From Nitrospirae bacterium GWB2_47_37 (GTDB lineage: Bacteria; Nitrospirota; Thermodesulfovibrionia; Thermodesulfovibrionales; Dissulfurispiraceae): a DNA stretch of 32,779 nt. The DNA is taken from positions 1-32,779 of the forward strand of contig MHDU01000076.1 of assembly GCA_001803635.1 (NCBI GenBank), written 5' to 3'. Shown here piece after piece: positions 22,011 to 31,673 of this stretch (position 1 is the stretch's first letter; every line of letters begins with the position of its first letter). The notes below the pieces were generated by a model. It ran no database searches, was not told the origin of the DNA, and worked only from the letters and a program-made list of their open reading frames with translations. A program made the translations under genes and the position numbers.

Positions 22011-23984
22011 TTATATTTCCGATTCGAGCTTTGTGAGTATGAAAATTATTTCATCGATCGCTTTCGAAGCATCCGTTATATGCTGCTTTATAGCGGACTT
22101 ATCGCCTTTCTTGTGGGCCTCGAACGCCCTCAATCCTATCTCATGAAGCCTGCCGTGAGGTTCATCCATTTCCTGAAATGTTTTCAGCCGGCCGTATAAT
22201 TTCTTGCCCTCTTCATGATACCATTGTCCCACCCTGCATTTATGCGTATCAAATTCCTCGGGTATATATAGAGTTTCTTTATCGTCGAGGAGATCCATAA
22301 CCCTATGCAGCCATAAAACAGAGTCTGCCTTTACAATCCCTATCTTCAGTTTGGGATCCGTAAAATTATTCAAGAGCTTCAGGAACTCCTTTGCATTCAC
22401 ATTGAACTTATCAAAAGACGATGCCATATCCTTAATGGTCATCGAGCTTTCTTTTGCGTCCTCCGCAATGCCGGTCAGGTTGGTCGATATCTCCATTGTG
22501 GTTGCAGACTGCTCTTCGGTAGCCGTAACAACCTGATGCACCATATCGGACACTTTTTCGAAGCTGTCGTATATCTCCTTGAATGCCTCATCCAAACGGC
22601 CTGTAATATCCCTCGCTGCCTTTGCCTTATCTACAGCCGCATCCATTATGCTTGTAGTCTCGACCGTTCCGGAGTTTATGGAACCGAGAATATTGTTTAT
22701 TTCAACGGTGGCGTTTGTAGTCCTTTGCGCGAGTTTTCTGACCTCGTCGGCAACCACCGCAAACCCCCTTCCCTGTTCTCCGGCCCTTGCGGCCTCTATG
22801 GCCGCATTAAGAGCGAGAAGATTCGTCTGGTCCGCGATATCCTTTATCATCACCACAATCTCATCTATCTTCTTTGAAAACCCCGCAAGGTCCCTGACCT
22901 TATCGGACGCCTTTTCTATTTGCGTGTTTACCGCATCGATTGAGGATACGGTATTATCGATCATATTTTTCCCCTGAGCTGCCGCATCCCTTGCGCGCCC
23001 GGCAGCCCCGGATGCCGTGCCGATATTCTTCGCTATGTCGCCTACGGTGGCGGTCATCTGCTCTGTTGCGGTCGCAGCGGTCGTAGTGCGCTCGACATCC
23101 TTCTCGACCCTCTGCGATACGTCTTTCCCGTGAATTGTAAGATTGGTTCCGTCCTGAAGGATATTCACCGTTTTGGTTGCCACATCCCTCACCATAACCC
23201 TCATTGTTTTTATTATGCGGTTCACATCCACAGCCAGCATGCCGAATTCGTCTCCGGTCTTTGCCTCGACCTCGACTGTAAGGTCTCCTTCGGCAACCCT
23301 CTCCGCCGACGAACTGATGTCATGCAAAACCCTGATAACGAATTTATTTATAAACCAGAAAGAAAACGCAAAAGCCGTCGCAAACAGACCTATAACGATA
23401 ATTACAACCGTAATTATCGTTATTTTGATCTCTTTGTTTATCGACTCCATGCCCTGAACGAATTCCTTTCTCGAAGACTCTATTATTTCGTTGGCAATGC
23501 CGATAAAAACCTTTGACCGTTCCGACTGTACCGTACGCAGAACTTCAAGGGCGTCGTTTACCCTGCCCTCTTTAACGAACGGTATCAATTCTTTTAAAAT
23601 CGTGTCTTTGAAAGGGTTCAACGACTTTTCCATCTCGATTATCTTTTCTTTGAAGAGCCCTTTTTCCAGACTCGATACATTCCCGTCTATCGTCTCTGAA
23701 ATCGAAGCGATAACGCTTTCCTGATTTTCCCATACATCCTGATTTTTTGACATAGCCAGTCTCAGGAAACCTGCCCTTATCCCGTTTATATCGGATTTAA
23801 GCTGTATTATAAGCTGTATGTCGTTGCTCATGGCGTTTATCAGGTCATATTGCGCTTTTATGCGGAAGAAATTTATCGATATGAAAGCGAGTATGCCGAA
23901 TATCAAAAGGGTCATAAAAACATAGCCCATCAACACCTTTTTCTTGAGGCCTATAGCCAATAAGCGCTCTATCAACATCTTCAT
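22011..23984 (-). CDS. Methyl-accepting chemotaxis protein with C-terminal CZB zinc-binding domain
   Basis: 657 residues: transmembrane helix 1 (17-39), a periplasmic four-helix sensor of about 145 residues, transmembrane helix 2 (187-211), HAMP (212-266), and a long coiled-coil signalling domain with the hairpin tip [40 protein letters not shown], where CheA and CheW bind. A CZB domain follows at about 555-645 ([13 protein letters not shown]...[11 protein letters not shown]...[11 protein letters not shown]), with the His and Cys zinc ligands of that family. CZB domains sense zinc and, in Helicobacter, hypochlorous acid through the cysteine. The receptor therefore has one sensor outside and one inside the cell. 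The gene follows cheB by 12 bases. Confidence 0.95.
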   Translation of the reverse strand: MKMLIERLLAIGLKKKVLMGYVFMTLLIFGILAFISINFFRIKAQYDLINAMSNDIQLIIQLKSDINGIRAGFLRLAMSKNQDVWENQESVIASISETIDGNVSSLEKGLFKEKIIEMEKSLNPFKDTILKELIPFVKEGRVNDALEVLRTVQSERSKVFIGIANEIIESSRKEFVQGMESINKEIKITIITVVIIVIGLFATAFAFSFWFINKFVIRVLHDISSSAERVAEGDLTVEVEAKTGDEFGMLAVDVNRIIKTMRVMVRDVATKTVNILQDGTNLTIHGKDVSQRVEKDVERTTTAATATEQMTATVGDIAKNIGTASGAAGRARDAAAQGKNMIDNTVSSIDAVNTQIEKASDKVRDLAGFSKKIDEIVVMIKDIADQTNLLALNAAIEAARAGEQGRGFAVVADEVRKLAQRTTNATVEINNILGSINSGTVETTSIMDAAVDKAKAARDITGRLDEAFKEIYDSFEKVSDMVHQVVTATEEQSATTMEISTNLTGIAEDAKESSMTIKDMASSFDKFNVNAKEFLKLLNNFTDPKLKIGIVKADSVLWLHRVMDLLDDKETLYIPEEFDTHKCRVGQWYHEEGKKLYGRLKTFQEMDEPHGRLHEIGLRAFEAHKKGDKSAIKQHITDASKAIDEIIFILTKLESEI

Positions 23985-23996
23985 TCTTCTCTCCCT

Positions 23997-25055
23997 TTAT
24001 ACCGAGTTTATTATTTCGCCGGCCATCTCTTCGAGATACAAAATTTTATCGGTTATGCCTGCGTCCACAACCGCCTTCGGCATTCCGTATACCACGCAGG
24101 ATTCTTCGTTCTGCGCGAATATCCTGCCGCCCGTCCTTTTCACCTCGATAAGTCCTTTGCATCCGTCGTTGCCCATTCCGGTCAAGATCACGCCCAGCGC
24201 CCTGCCGGGGAAAAATTCGGCTATGGAGAGCATCAGGGCGTCGACTGAAGGACGATATATGAATTCCTCTTTATTTTCGGAAATAGTCACCACGGTTTCT
24301 ATTCCTCTCGGTCTTTTCACCCTCATATGTCCCCTGCCCGGGGCTATCAAGGCAACGCCGTTCCTCAACGGTTCTCCCTCCTCGGCCTCCTTTACGGTAA
24401 TCTGACTGAGTTGATTAAGACGCTCCGCAAAAGGACCCGTGAAATTCGGCGGCATATGCTGGGCTATTACGATAGGGACCGGAAAATCCTTCGGCAGTTT
24501 CGGTATTATCTCCTGAAGCGCCTTAGGCCCTCCTGTGGATGTGCCTATCGCAATCACCCCGACCCTTCGCTCGCCTGTCGTTCTTACAGGCATGCATTTC
24601 GGGATCTCAATCTGTCTTGCAGGCGCAGTTGACGGCCTGACACGCTTTTTAACTATCCCTTTTCTTGCTATCTGTTTGATCTTATCAATGAGGATTTCCC
24701 GTATTTTGACAATATTTATTGAAAGTTCCGAAAGATTTTTGGGGATAAAATCAACAGCGCCGAGTTCTAAAGCGTCAAGCGTCGTCTTTGCTCCTTCAAC
24801 AGTGATTGAACTGACCATAATCACCGGAAGGGGATTCGTTTCCATTATATGTTTCAATGCCGCAATGCCGTCCATCCTCGGCATCTCGACATCCATAGTC
24901 ACAATATCAGGATTGAGGCTTGCAACCTTTTCAATCGCCTCGAGCCCGTCGCGCGCAGTCCCGACAATCTTAATATCGGGGTCGGAAGAAATCATATTAG
25001 ATAAAGCATTCCTCATGAATGCAGAATCGTCAACAATCAAAACCTTTACAGTCAT
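23997..25055 (-). CDS. cheB: CheB, chemotaxis protein-glutamate methylesterase
   Basis: 352 residues. An N-terminal receiver (phosphorylated Asp55 in VTMDVEMPR) is joined by a basic linker (130-160) to the methylesterase domain. The catalytic triad is Ser173 in AIGTSTGGP, His200 in AQHMPP and Asp297 in GMGNDG. It removes methyl groups from the receptors as part of adaptation, opposing CheR encoded upstream. It follows the CheW-CheZ gene by 30 bases. A GGAGAGAAT site precedes the ATG. Confidence 0.97.
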   Translation of the reverse strand: MTVKVLIVDDSAFMRNALSNMISSDPDIKIVGTARDGLEAIEKVASLNPDIVTMDVEMPRMDGIAALKHIMETNPLPVIMVSSITVEGAKTTLDALELGAVDFIPKNLSELSINIVKIREILIDKIKQIARKGIVKKRVRPSTAPARQIEIPKCMPVRTTGERRVGVIAIGTSTGGPKALQEIIPKLPKDFPVPIVIAQHMPPNFTGPFAERLNQLSQITVKEAEEGEPLRNGVALIAPGRGHMRVKRPRGIETVVTISENKEEFIYRPSVDALMLSIAEFFPGRALGVILTGMGNDGCKGLIEVKRTGGRIFAQNEESCVVYGMPKAVVDAGITDKILYLEEMAGEIINSV

Positions 25056-25085
25056 ATTCTCTCCAAAACGTCTGCGGCAGGTATT

Positions 25086-26276
25086 TTAGAAGCCGAAGTC
25101 CTTCAAAAGGTCGTCTACGCCCGACTGAGATACCTCTTCCGGAGCAGCGGCCTCCGCCTTTGCTCCCTGTTCTATCTTTACGCCGAAGGTCGCTATAAGT
25201 TTTACGAGTTCTTCTTCAATATCTCCGACAAGTTTGATAACCTTCTTTATTGTCTGACCGGTAAGATCCTGAAAGGATTGCGTCGTAAGTATCTCTGTCA
25301 GATCGTCTTCGAGTCCGCTCCTGAATCCCTTCAAATAATTCACGGATTCCTCCGGCTCCTTGACGTTCCTTATATGGGAGGCAAGTTCGTCCATGCATAG
25401 TATATATTTCTCTACTATTCCCATCGTTTTATTAGCCGCCTCTTCGGTCTTTTCTATGACAAACTGTAGTTTGTCGACCGCGTTGGGCATCTCCGTTACA
25501 GCCATATCCTTAAGCCTCGGGTCTAAGGCTTCTTTAAAGCTCCTTATCGAGTCGTGAAGCTTTCTGGTAACCCTTCCGACCTCCTTGAAAAGATCGCTCT
25601 GGCCTTTTTTATTGATAATATTCTGTATGGTCTCGTCCGCTTTTTCGTAATCCTGACCCGCGACCGCGTTCATAAAACCGACCATATCGTCAAAAAGGGC
25701 GTATCTCGGGTCGTTTGCGCCTATGCCTTTCTTTTCAAAAAAATCTTTAGCGTCCATAAGCTCCTTGACCGTCATCTCCCCGCCCATTCCTTCTATCTTT
25801 TTTATCACCTCGACCTTGTCTCCTACTTCCTTCACCTCGAAAACCTCTTCTTCAAAAATGCTCATATCCTCCATGGGGATAAGCTTTTTCGCATCTAAAA
25901 TCGTAATCAGCCTGTCATTCACCTTTGCGACCCCGGATACCTGTTCTATGTGGGCCTTCATTATGTTCTCCGTAGGCTCTATTTCCGAATCCTCTATATC
26001 TACGACGCCGGTTATGCCGTCCACTAAAACGCCGAAAGTAACGCGGCCGCTCGTCACGACTATTACCTTTTCCCCTGCGGAATCTCCGCCGTTCAGCCTC
26101 ACCAGTTTTTTAAGATTGACTACCGGTATTATCCTCCCCCTCAAATTGGTAATGCCTTCTATATAATTCGGAGACTGCGGCATTTTTGTAACCTGCGGCA
26201 AATTTATAATCTCCTGAACCTTCAAAATAGGTATAGTGTATTCATTATTGTTCATGATAAAGCCTATATATTGCAT
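25086..26276 (-). CDS. CheW-CheZ fusion: chemotaxis adaptor joined to CheY-P phosphatase
   Basis: 396 residues. Residues 1-140 are a CheW domain (IGFIMNNNEYTIPILKVQEIINLP, GITNLRGRIIPVVNLKKLV, ILDAKKL). A charged linker of about 50 residues follows, and then CheZ. This contains a long helical hairpin from about 200, the catalytic motif TTQSFQDLTGQTIKKVIKLV with Asp337 and Gln341 (E. coli CheZ Asp143 and Gln147), and the C-terminal CheY-binding tail SGVDDLLKDFGF, a close match to E. coli CheZ's last residues. No stop or frameshift lies between the halves. No separate cheW or cheZ is in the cluster. The fusion would fix the phosphatase to the receptor-kinase array. GGGAGG lies 4 bases before the ATG. 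Confidence 0.95.
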   Translation of the reverse strand: MQYIGFIMNNNEYTIPILKVQEIINLPQVTKMPQSPNYIEGITNLRGRIIPVVNLKKLVRLNGGDSAGEKVIVVTSGRVTFGVLVDGITGVVDIEDSEIEPTENIMKAHIEQVSGVAKVNDRLITILDAKKLIPMEDMSIFEEEVFEVKEVGDKVEVIKKIEGMGGEMTVKELMDAKDFFEKKGIGANDPRYALFDDMVGFMNAVAGQDYEKADETIQNIINKKGQSDLFKEVGRVTRKLHDSIRSFKEALDPRLKDMAVTEMPNAVDKLQFVIEKTEEAANKTMGIVEKYILCMDELASHIRNVKEPEESVNYLKGFRSGLEDDLTEILTTQSFQDLTGQTIKKVIKLVGDIEEELVKLIATFGVKIEQGAKAEAAAPEEVSQSGVDDLLKDFGF

Positions 26277-26317
26277 ATGTCCTCCCTTTGCGTTTATAAC
26301 ATTACAGCGTTATTATT

Positions 26318-28081
26318 CTATTTGCCGCTCATTCTAAAAATCTCCCTCGATATCACGGCAAAATCAAGTATCAATACGACCCTGCCGTCGCCGGTTATGG
26401 TCGCTCCCAGTATGCCGCATTCCTCGGACTCTATGCCGTTGATGGTCTTTATGACGACTTCTTCCTGCCCCAAAAGTTCGTCCACCGATATGCAGAATCT
26501 CTTGTCTCCGACCACGGCCACAAGCACATAACTGTTGCCGAAATCCGTCTCTTTATGTTCTTTCCTTACTCCTAATACCTCCGACATATCGAACATAGGC
26601 AATACCTTGCCCCTTATCGTCAATACCTTCTGCCCGGTTACGTCCTTTATGTCGCTCTTTTTAACTCTCAGAGTCTCTTCTATCATTGTCTGGGGTATAG
26701 CGTAATACTCTCCGCCTATCTTCACCATCATGGCTTGCAGTATTGCGAGAGTCAAGGGCAGGCTTATCCTGAATGTGCTTCCTATGTCCTTCTTCGTTAT
26801 TACTTCGACATAGCCGTTGAGTTTAGCGACATTGGTTTTCACAACGTCCATTCCTACCCCGCGGCCGCTGAGTTCGGTGGATTTTTCTTTTGTCGAAAAG
26901 CCGGGCAGGAAGATGAGGTTCACGGCGGCTTCGTCGGTCATTTTCTGGGCCTCTTCTTCGGTGATGAGGTCTTTGCTCAGCGCCTTTCTTTTTACCGCCT
27001 CCACGTCTATGCCCTTTCCGTCATCGCTGACTTCTATGACTATCAGCGTGCCTTGCTGGTAGGCGCTCATTATGATCCTTCCCTTTTTCGGCTTACCCTT
27101 GGCCAAACGCTCTTCGCTAAACTCTATTGCGTGGTCTATGGAATTCCTTATGATATGGACAAGGGGGTCTCCGATGTTCTCTATAACGGTCTTATCTACT
27201 TCGGTGTCTTCGCCGAACATCTCGAGGTCTATGTCTTTGCCCAACGATCTGGACATGTCCCTTACCATTCTCGGGAATTTGCCGAACACTTTATGAATGG
27301 GCTGCATTCTCATTTTCATAACGGCAAGCTGCAAGTCCGACGTAACCCTGTCCAGAAAACCGGTCGTCTCCAGAAGGCCTTCTACATTGTGGTCGCCCGA
27401 GTAGCTCATATCGAGCTTTGCGGCAAGATTGAGAAGCCTGTTTCTTACAAGGACTATTTCTCCGGCAAGGTCCATTACTTTGTCTATTCTGGTTACGTCT
27501 ACTCTCAGTGTAGAAACTACTTCCTTTTCTTTTGTTATCTGTTCGACCGTAGCTTGTGGCGTAGCTTGCGGCATAGGCTGAGGTTCAACCTTGGGTTGAC
27601 GCTGCGGTTCAGGTTTAGGTTGAGGTTTTTCTTCCTCAAACTTCTCTTTTATTTCGGCTTCGGCCTTAACTTGCGGTTTTGTTCCGGCTCCGGACATTGT
27701 TTCCAGAGCATTATCGAGTTCCGTCAAGAGTTCCGATATATCTTCTTCTACGCTGTCTTTCAACTTTATGTGGTATATCTGCAGTTTTAAGGCATCGACG
27801 CTTTTCAGTATCACGTCCATCAACTCTCTTGTCAGGTTTACTTCGCCTTCACGAAGCCTCTTCATTATGCTTTCAGCCCTATGCGCTACGTCTACTATCG
27901 GCTGAAAACCTAAAAAGCCGGCAGCGCCTTTAAGAGTGTGCATGCCCCTGAATATCTCATTCAGTATTTCCTTGTCCTCCCCTCGCGTTTCAAGCTCCAC
28001 GAACATGGGATCTATCTTTTCGAGGGTCTCTTCCGCCTCTGTCACGAATTCGCTTACTATTTCATCCATCTCGTCGGCCAT
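26318..28081 (-). CDS. cheA: CheA, chemotaxis histidine kinase
   Basis: 587 residues: HPt domain (1-105) with phosphorylated His48 in FRGMHTLKGAAGFLGF, a Pro/Gln-rich linker (about 135-185), dimerisation domain (ATLRVDV-type VSTLRVDVTRIDKVMDLAGEIVLVRNRLL), ATPase with the N box HIIRNSIDHAIE, VSDDGKGID, IFLPGFSTKE and GRGVGMDVVKTNV, and a C-terminal CheW-like domain. There is no recognisable P2 (CheY-docking) domain, only the low-complexity linker where it would be. It is shorter than E. coli CheA for that reason. It phosphorylates the CheY proteins and CheB of this cluster. GGAGGATAAC precedes the ATG. Confidence 0.97.
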   Translation of the reverse strand: MADEMDEIVSEFVTEAEETLEKIDPMFVELETRGEDKEILNEIFRGMHTLKGAAGFLGFQPIVDVAHRAESIMKRLREGEVNLTRELMDVILKSVDALKLQIYHIKLKDSVEEDISELLTELDNALETMSGAGTKPQVKAEAEIKEKFEEEKPQPKPEPQRQPKVEPQPMPQATPQATVEQITKEKEVVSTLRVDVTRIDKVMDLAGEIVLVRNRLLNLAAKLDMSYSGDHNVEGLLETTGFLDRVTSDLQLAVMKMRMQPIHKVFGKFPRMVRDMSRSLGKDIDLEMFGEDTEVDKTVIENIGDPLVHIIRNSIDHAIEFSEERLAKGKPKKGRIIMSAYQQGTLIVIEVSDDGKGIDVEAVKRKALSKDLITEEEAQKMTDEAAVNLIFLPGFSTKEKSTELSGRGVGMDVVKTNVAKLNGYVEVITKKDIGSTFRISLPLTLAILQAMMVKIGGEYYAIPQTMIEETLRVKKSDIKDVTGQKVLTIRGKVLPMFDMSEVLGVRKEHKETDFGNSYVLVAVVGDKRFCISVDELLGQEEVVIKTINGIESEECGILGATITGDGRVVLILDFAVISREIFRMSGK

Positions 28082-28118
28082 TGTTATCCTCCTCTTTCAA
28101 CTCACGGCTCGCAGCAAA

Positions 28119-28523
28119 CTATGAGCCCTTCAGGGATGTCTTCTTATCGGCTATTTTTTCGAGCTTCTCTTTTAATACTTCTGCCGTAAACGGTTTAACT
28201 ATATAATTGTCCACGCCGGCTTTTATCGCCTCGATTACCTTCTCCTTTTCAGCCTCTGCGGTTACCATAAGGAAAGGGATATTTTTCAGAGGTTCGGCTT
28301 CCTGCCTTATATTCCTTAAAAGGTCTATTCCTTCCATATTAGGCATATTCCAATCCGAAACAATAAGCCCGTAGTTGCCGCTTTTCAGTTTATTCAACGC
28401 CTGCACCCCGTCCTCGGCCTCGTCTATATTCTCAAAGCCTATCTGTTTGAGCAGGTTCTTTACTATCCTTCTCATGGTAGGGAAATCGTCAACCACCAAT
28501 ACCTTGAGCCCAAAATTAAACAC
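28119..28523 (-). CDS. cheY: CheY, chemotaxis response regulator (motor-binding type)
   Basis: About 134 residues from the GTG at 28523. It is very close in sequence to enteric Che[20 protein letters not shown], phosphorylated Asp in [28 protein letters not shown] with the Thr, and [13 protein letters not shown] with the Lys. That resemblance makes it the likely motor-binding regulator and substrate of the CheW-CheZ phosphatase. I prefer this GTG over the one nine bases earlier because AGGAGG has an 8-base gap to it. It overlaps the end of the first cheY by a few bases. Confidence 0.93.
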   Translation of the reverse strand: MFNFGLKVLVVDDFPTMRRIVKNLLKQIGFENIDEAEDGVQALNKLKSGNYGLIVSDWNMPNMEGIDLLRNIRQEAEPLKNIPFLMVTAEAEKEKVIEAIKAGVDNYIVKPFTAEVLKEKLEKIADKKTSLKGS

Positions 28524-28905
28524 CGGCGCCACCTCCTTTAAAAATCTTCTTTAGTATCTTTACGACGGCCTCTGTAACCTGTTCCGCATTTACCGGCTTT
28601 ACAAGATACTCGTCGACTCCCGCCTTAAACGCCCTTTCCCTTTCGTCCTCATCCGCTTCCGTGGTTACCATCACTATAGGGATACTTTTTAATACTGGAT
28701 CCGACTTTATATTTTTCGTAAATTCTATGCCGTCCATATAGGGCATATTCATATCGGTAAGAATAAAATTAACGCTTTCCGTGCCTACCTTTTCTATCGC
28801 GTCCAGCCCGTTTTCAGCGGTTACCACCTCGTATCCTTTCCCTTTGAGATATAAACTTAACAGCTTTCTCGTCGTTTTGTCGTCATCCACAACCAGTATC
28901 TTCAT
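28516..28905 (-). CDS. CheY-like response regulator (second copy)
   Basis: 129 residues, a single receiver domain: [16 protein letters not shown], phosphorylated Asp in [30 protein letters not shown] and VKPVNAEQV. It is clearly different from the adjacent motor-type CheY (no TMRRI-KNLL motif) and ends in a Gly-rich GGGAGV tail. In systems with two CheY proteins one often serves as phosphate sink; that role is possible but not shown here. GGAGG lies 7 bases before the ATG. Confidence 0.92.
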   Translation of the reverse strand: MKILVVDDDKTTRKLLSLYLKGKGYEVVTAENGLDAIEKVGTESVNFILTDMNMPYMDGIEFTKNIKSDPVLKSIPIVMVTTEADEDERERAFKAGVDEYLVKPVNAEQVTEAVVKILKKIFKGGGAGV

Positions 28906-28926
28906 AAATAGTCCTCCGAAGTAAAC

Positions 28927-29757
28927 CTATACCTTCTGATAAACGATAACTTTGTTAATAACTACGGGTTTAAACGCCCTTGTCACATTATGAAGGCTCT
29001 CGGACGTTCCGATGAACAGATACCCGTTAGGCCTGAGTGCGTCATACAGGTTTGAAACGGCTTTCTGTTTGGCCTTATCGTCAAAATATATAAGGACGTT
29101 CCTGCAGAATATAACGTCGACTCCGCGGATAGCCTTAGTGTCCTTGTCATCCATAAGGTTTACCTTCATAAACTTTGTTAAGGACTTTATGTTGGGGGTT
29201 AAAGAATATTGCTGATTGCTGTTATTGAAATATTTTTTCAAATAGGCCTCAGGCACGTTCCTGATTGAATAGGAACCGTACACTCCGGCGCGGGCGGAGC
29301 TGAGAACCGCCTCGCTTATATCAGAGGCGTATATCTCTTTTCTAAGCGGCTGCGCCTCCGGCTTTTCGAGAAGTATCATTGCAAGCGTATAAGGCTCCTC
29401 TCCGGTCGAAGATGCCGCCGACCATATCCTTATTTCCTTCCGGCCGGCCTTGACGTTCTCGTCCGTTATGCGCTTGAAAAGCTCGCCGCTGAACACATCG
29501 AACTGCTGCGGCTCCCTGAAAAAAAAGGTCTCGTTTGTGGTGATTAAATTAAACAGTCCGTTAAGCTCATTTTTATCCGAACCGTATTTAATAATATAAA
29601 GGTAGTCTTCGTATCCCTTCAGGTTCTTTTCCTGCACCTTCCTGCCGAGCCTGTTCTCGATGAAATATTTTTTATTATCGGGGATGAAAATACCGCTTCT
29701 TTCGTATATGAAGTCTCTCAATTGCTTAAAGATGTCGTCGGTCATCACAGGAGTCAT
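28927..29757 (-). CDS. cheR: CheR, chemotaxis protein methyltransferase
   Basis: About 276 residues from the ATG at 29757. The N-terminal helical domain (FKQLRDFIYERSGIFIPDNKKYFIENRLGRKV...NETFFFREPQQFDVF) precedes the SAM-binding domain (IRIWSAASSTGEEPYTLAMIL, IYASDISEAVLSSARAGVYG, VDVIFCRNVLIYFDDKAKQKAV...NGYLFIGTSESLHN). It methylates receptor glutamates, opposing CheB. A longer frame to 29985 overlaps the HEAT gene and is unlikely. The ATG overlaps the HEAT-protein stop (ATGA), so translation should be coupled. Confidence 0.96.
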   Translation of the reverse strand: MTPVMTDDIFKQLRDFIYERSGIFIPDNKKYFIENRLGRKVQEKNLKGYEDYLYIIKYGSDKNELNGLFNLITTNETFFFREPQQFDVFSGELFKRITDENVKAGRKEIRIWSAASSTGEEPYTLAMILLEKPEAQPLRKEIYASDISEAVLSSARAGVYGSYSIRNVPEAYLKKYFNNSNQQYSLTPNIKSLTKFMKVNLMDDKDTKAIRGVDVIFCRNVLIYFDDKAKQKAVSNLYDALRPNGYLFIGTSESLHNVTRAFKPVVINKVIVYQKV

Positions 29758-31601
29758 AGAGCGCTCAAGGCCTCCCGTATCTTGTCCCTGACGTCTAAAT
29801 TCGGATGCTCCTCGTGAACGGACAGCGCCTCGTACGCCTCTCTGCCTCCTATCTCCATGATCGCGTCTATAGCCGACATAACCACCGGGATGAATTCGTC
29901 GTTGAGCATGGAGCTTATCATACTTATGGCCTTCTCCCGGTCGCACGAAAAGGAAACCGCCTTGATGGTGTAAAACCTTACCCACGGGTCGCTGTCATGC
30001 AAGGCGTCAAACAACTCGGGCGGGCAATAATGCGTCTCGCCGAGCGCCACCACCGCCGCTTTTCTTACGTCGGAATCGCCGTCTCCCAAAAAACCTATCA
30101 GCCGTGAAGTGGCATCGTCGGTTGCGGCGCGGCCCAGTCCGTATATAGCCGCGAGCCTTATCTTTTTATTATCGTCGTCGGCCAATTTTAAAAGTATTCG
30201 CACGTCGATTATCGTCTTTGCTATAACCTCCCGCACATTATCACGGTATCGGGAGATGTCCGATAAAAACGACTCCGCGTCTATCTTTATCAACGCGTTA
30301 ACTATCTTTTCGATAACGTCATAATACCTTTCGACCTCCAGCAGATCCATCAAGGGTTTAAACGCGTCCTTTGTCTGTATATTGCCGAGCGCCTCGATGG
30401 CCGAGCGCCTTACGTGCGCGTCCACATCCTTCAGGGAAGCCTCAAGCAGATACTCGGTGGACTGCTGCCCTCCGATCTCGCCGAGCGCCTCCGCAGACGC
30501 CCTTCTTAAGTCCCTCCTCACGTCGTTAAGATAATCGATCAATCGTGAAACCGCCTTTTTACTCCGAGTAGACCCTAAGATTTCAATAGCAAAGGATTTC
30601 CCCTTGTATTTAATCTCCGTGGCCTCCAGCAGTTTCAGCAATTCTTCTTCGGAATCTATGGAGCTGATGGAATCCCTTAACAATGAAATCCTTTCGTCAT
30701 TGCCGGGCAAGGAGGAATCCAAAGAACCCGCAATATCCACAATCACGGGTACGGCCTCCCTGTAATTCATCGATACTATACCCCTAAGCGCTATCTCCTT
30801 TTCCTCCCAGTCTCCCTCTTTAAGCATTTCTATCAGGTGCCCTGATATATCGCCCATCTCAGGGGTAATCCCTATCTGGATCAAGCTCTTTATGATCTCA
30901 TTTTTTTCATCTTCAGGCACGAGCGGCAGATACTTTAAAAGCGCGTCCCTTCCCCTATCGGAGCCTATCCTTCCGAGAGTTTCTACTGCGGAAAAACGGA
31001 CAGCAGGCGAAGGGCTTTCGAGAAGCTTCGCTATGCTTCCGACAGCGGAGTCCGCCTTCAGCTCCGCCAATGCCTCAAGCGCCGAAAAACATACCCATTC
31101 CTCGTCTTTTAAAGCCTCGATAAGCGCCGGGATTTCCTCTTTATGCCCCAGTATACCGAGGGCCTTTGCCGCGGATGCCCGGACATTAGGATTAGGGTCT
31201 TTAAGATACGGGACGATCCTCGACGGATCGACTATCTTCTTTATCTCGATAAAAAGATCTATCGCAAACTTCCTGATATCATCGTCCTTGTCTTTCAAGA
31301 GAGCATAAAGAAAAGGCACGGACACCTCGCCGAGTTCCTTTAAAATGATCATGGCAGTATTTCTGATAAGGGTTTCTTCCCTCAATAAAGGCAAAACCAT
31401 GTACGCCGTAACTTCTCCTCCTACGGCTATAAGCGCCCTCATTGCCGCGTCCTGAACACCCGCGTTTTCATCTCCGAGGGCCTTAATAAGGGGATATACG
31501 GCGCGTTCGTCCCCTTCCGATAAATCCTCCGCAGCCTTTCTCCTGACTGAAGGGTCTTTATCGCCGAGTTTCTGTATGAGCTTTTTTATGTTTTTGACCA
31601 T
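29754..31601 (-). CDS. HEAT-repeat (PBS lyase-like) protein upstream of cheR
   Basis: 615 residues made almost wholly of about 19-20 helical repeats of roughly 31 residues. The recurring pattern is A-x2-L/I-G-D/E...A-x2-L-I-x-L-L-x-D-x-D-x2-V-R-x2-A-x2-A-L-x3-G. There is no signal peptide, transmembrane helix or catalytic motif. Such superhelical proteins act as protein-binding scaffolds. Coupling to cheR by a 4-base overlap, and its place between fliA and cheR, suggest it binds a chemotaxis or motor component; the partner is unknown. A GGGGGT stretch precedes the ATG. Confidence 0.9.
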   Translation of the reverse strand: MVKNIKKLIQKLGDKDPSVRRKAAEDLSEGDERAVYPLIKALGDENAGVQDAAMRALIAVGGEVTAYMVLPLLREETLIRNTAMIILKELGEVSVPFLYALLKDKDDDIRKFAIDLFIEIKKIVDPSRIVPYLKDPNPNVRASAAKALGILGHKEEIPALIEALKDEEWVCFSALEALAELKADSAVGSIAKLLESPSPAVRFSAVETLGRIGSDRGRDALLKYLPLVPEDEKNEIIKSLIQIGITPEMGDISGHLIEMLKEGDWEEKEIALRGIVSMNYREAVPVIVDIAGSLDSSLPGNDERISLLRDSISSIDSEEELLKLLEATEIKYKGKSFAIEILGSTRSKKAVSRLIDYLNDVRRDLRRASAEALGEIGGQQSTEYLLEASLKDVDAHVRRSAIEALGNIQTKDAFKPLMDLLEVERYYDVIEKIVNALIKIDAESFLSDISRYRDNVREVIAKTIIDVRILLKLADDDNKKIRLAAIYGLGRAATDDATSRLIGFLGDGDSDVRKAAVVALGETHYCPPELFDALHDSDPWVRFYTIKAVSFSCDREKAISMISSMLNDEFIPVVMSAIDAIMEIGGREAYEALSVHEEHPNLDVRDKIREALSAL

Positions 31602-31673
31602 CGGAATACCCCCGGGTTACGGCTTATAGGTTAAAGTATTTACTCTATATAATTCAAGCAGGAGATGCCGGGA

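Noticed and set aside
26735-27790. A 351-codon plus-strand frame opposite cheA
   Set aside because: Cys-, Phe- and Tyr-rich composition and runs of Arg/Phe are typical of an antisense shadow, and cheA on the other strand has a full set of motifs.
29758-29985. N-terminal extension of CheR
   Set aside because: The extra 76 residues are Arg/Gly/His-rich shadow coding of the HEAT gene; CheR proteins start at about the ATG chosen.
31616-31642. TAAA-N15-GCCGTAAC, resembling a sigma-28 promoter upstream of the HEAT-repeat gene
   Set aside because: The -10 half matches only in GCCG, and the implied start site would fall on the GGGGG stretch that serves as ribosome-binding site, leaving almost no leader.
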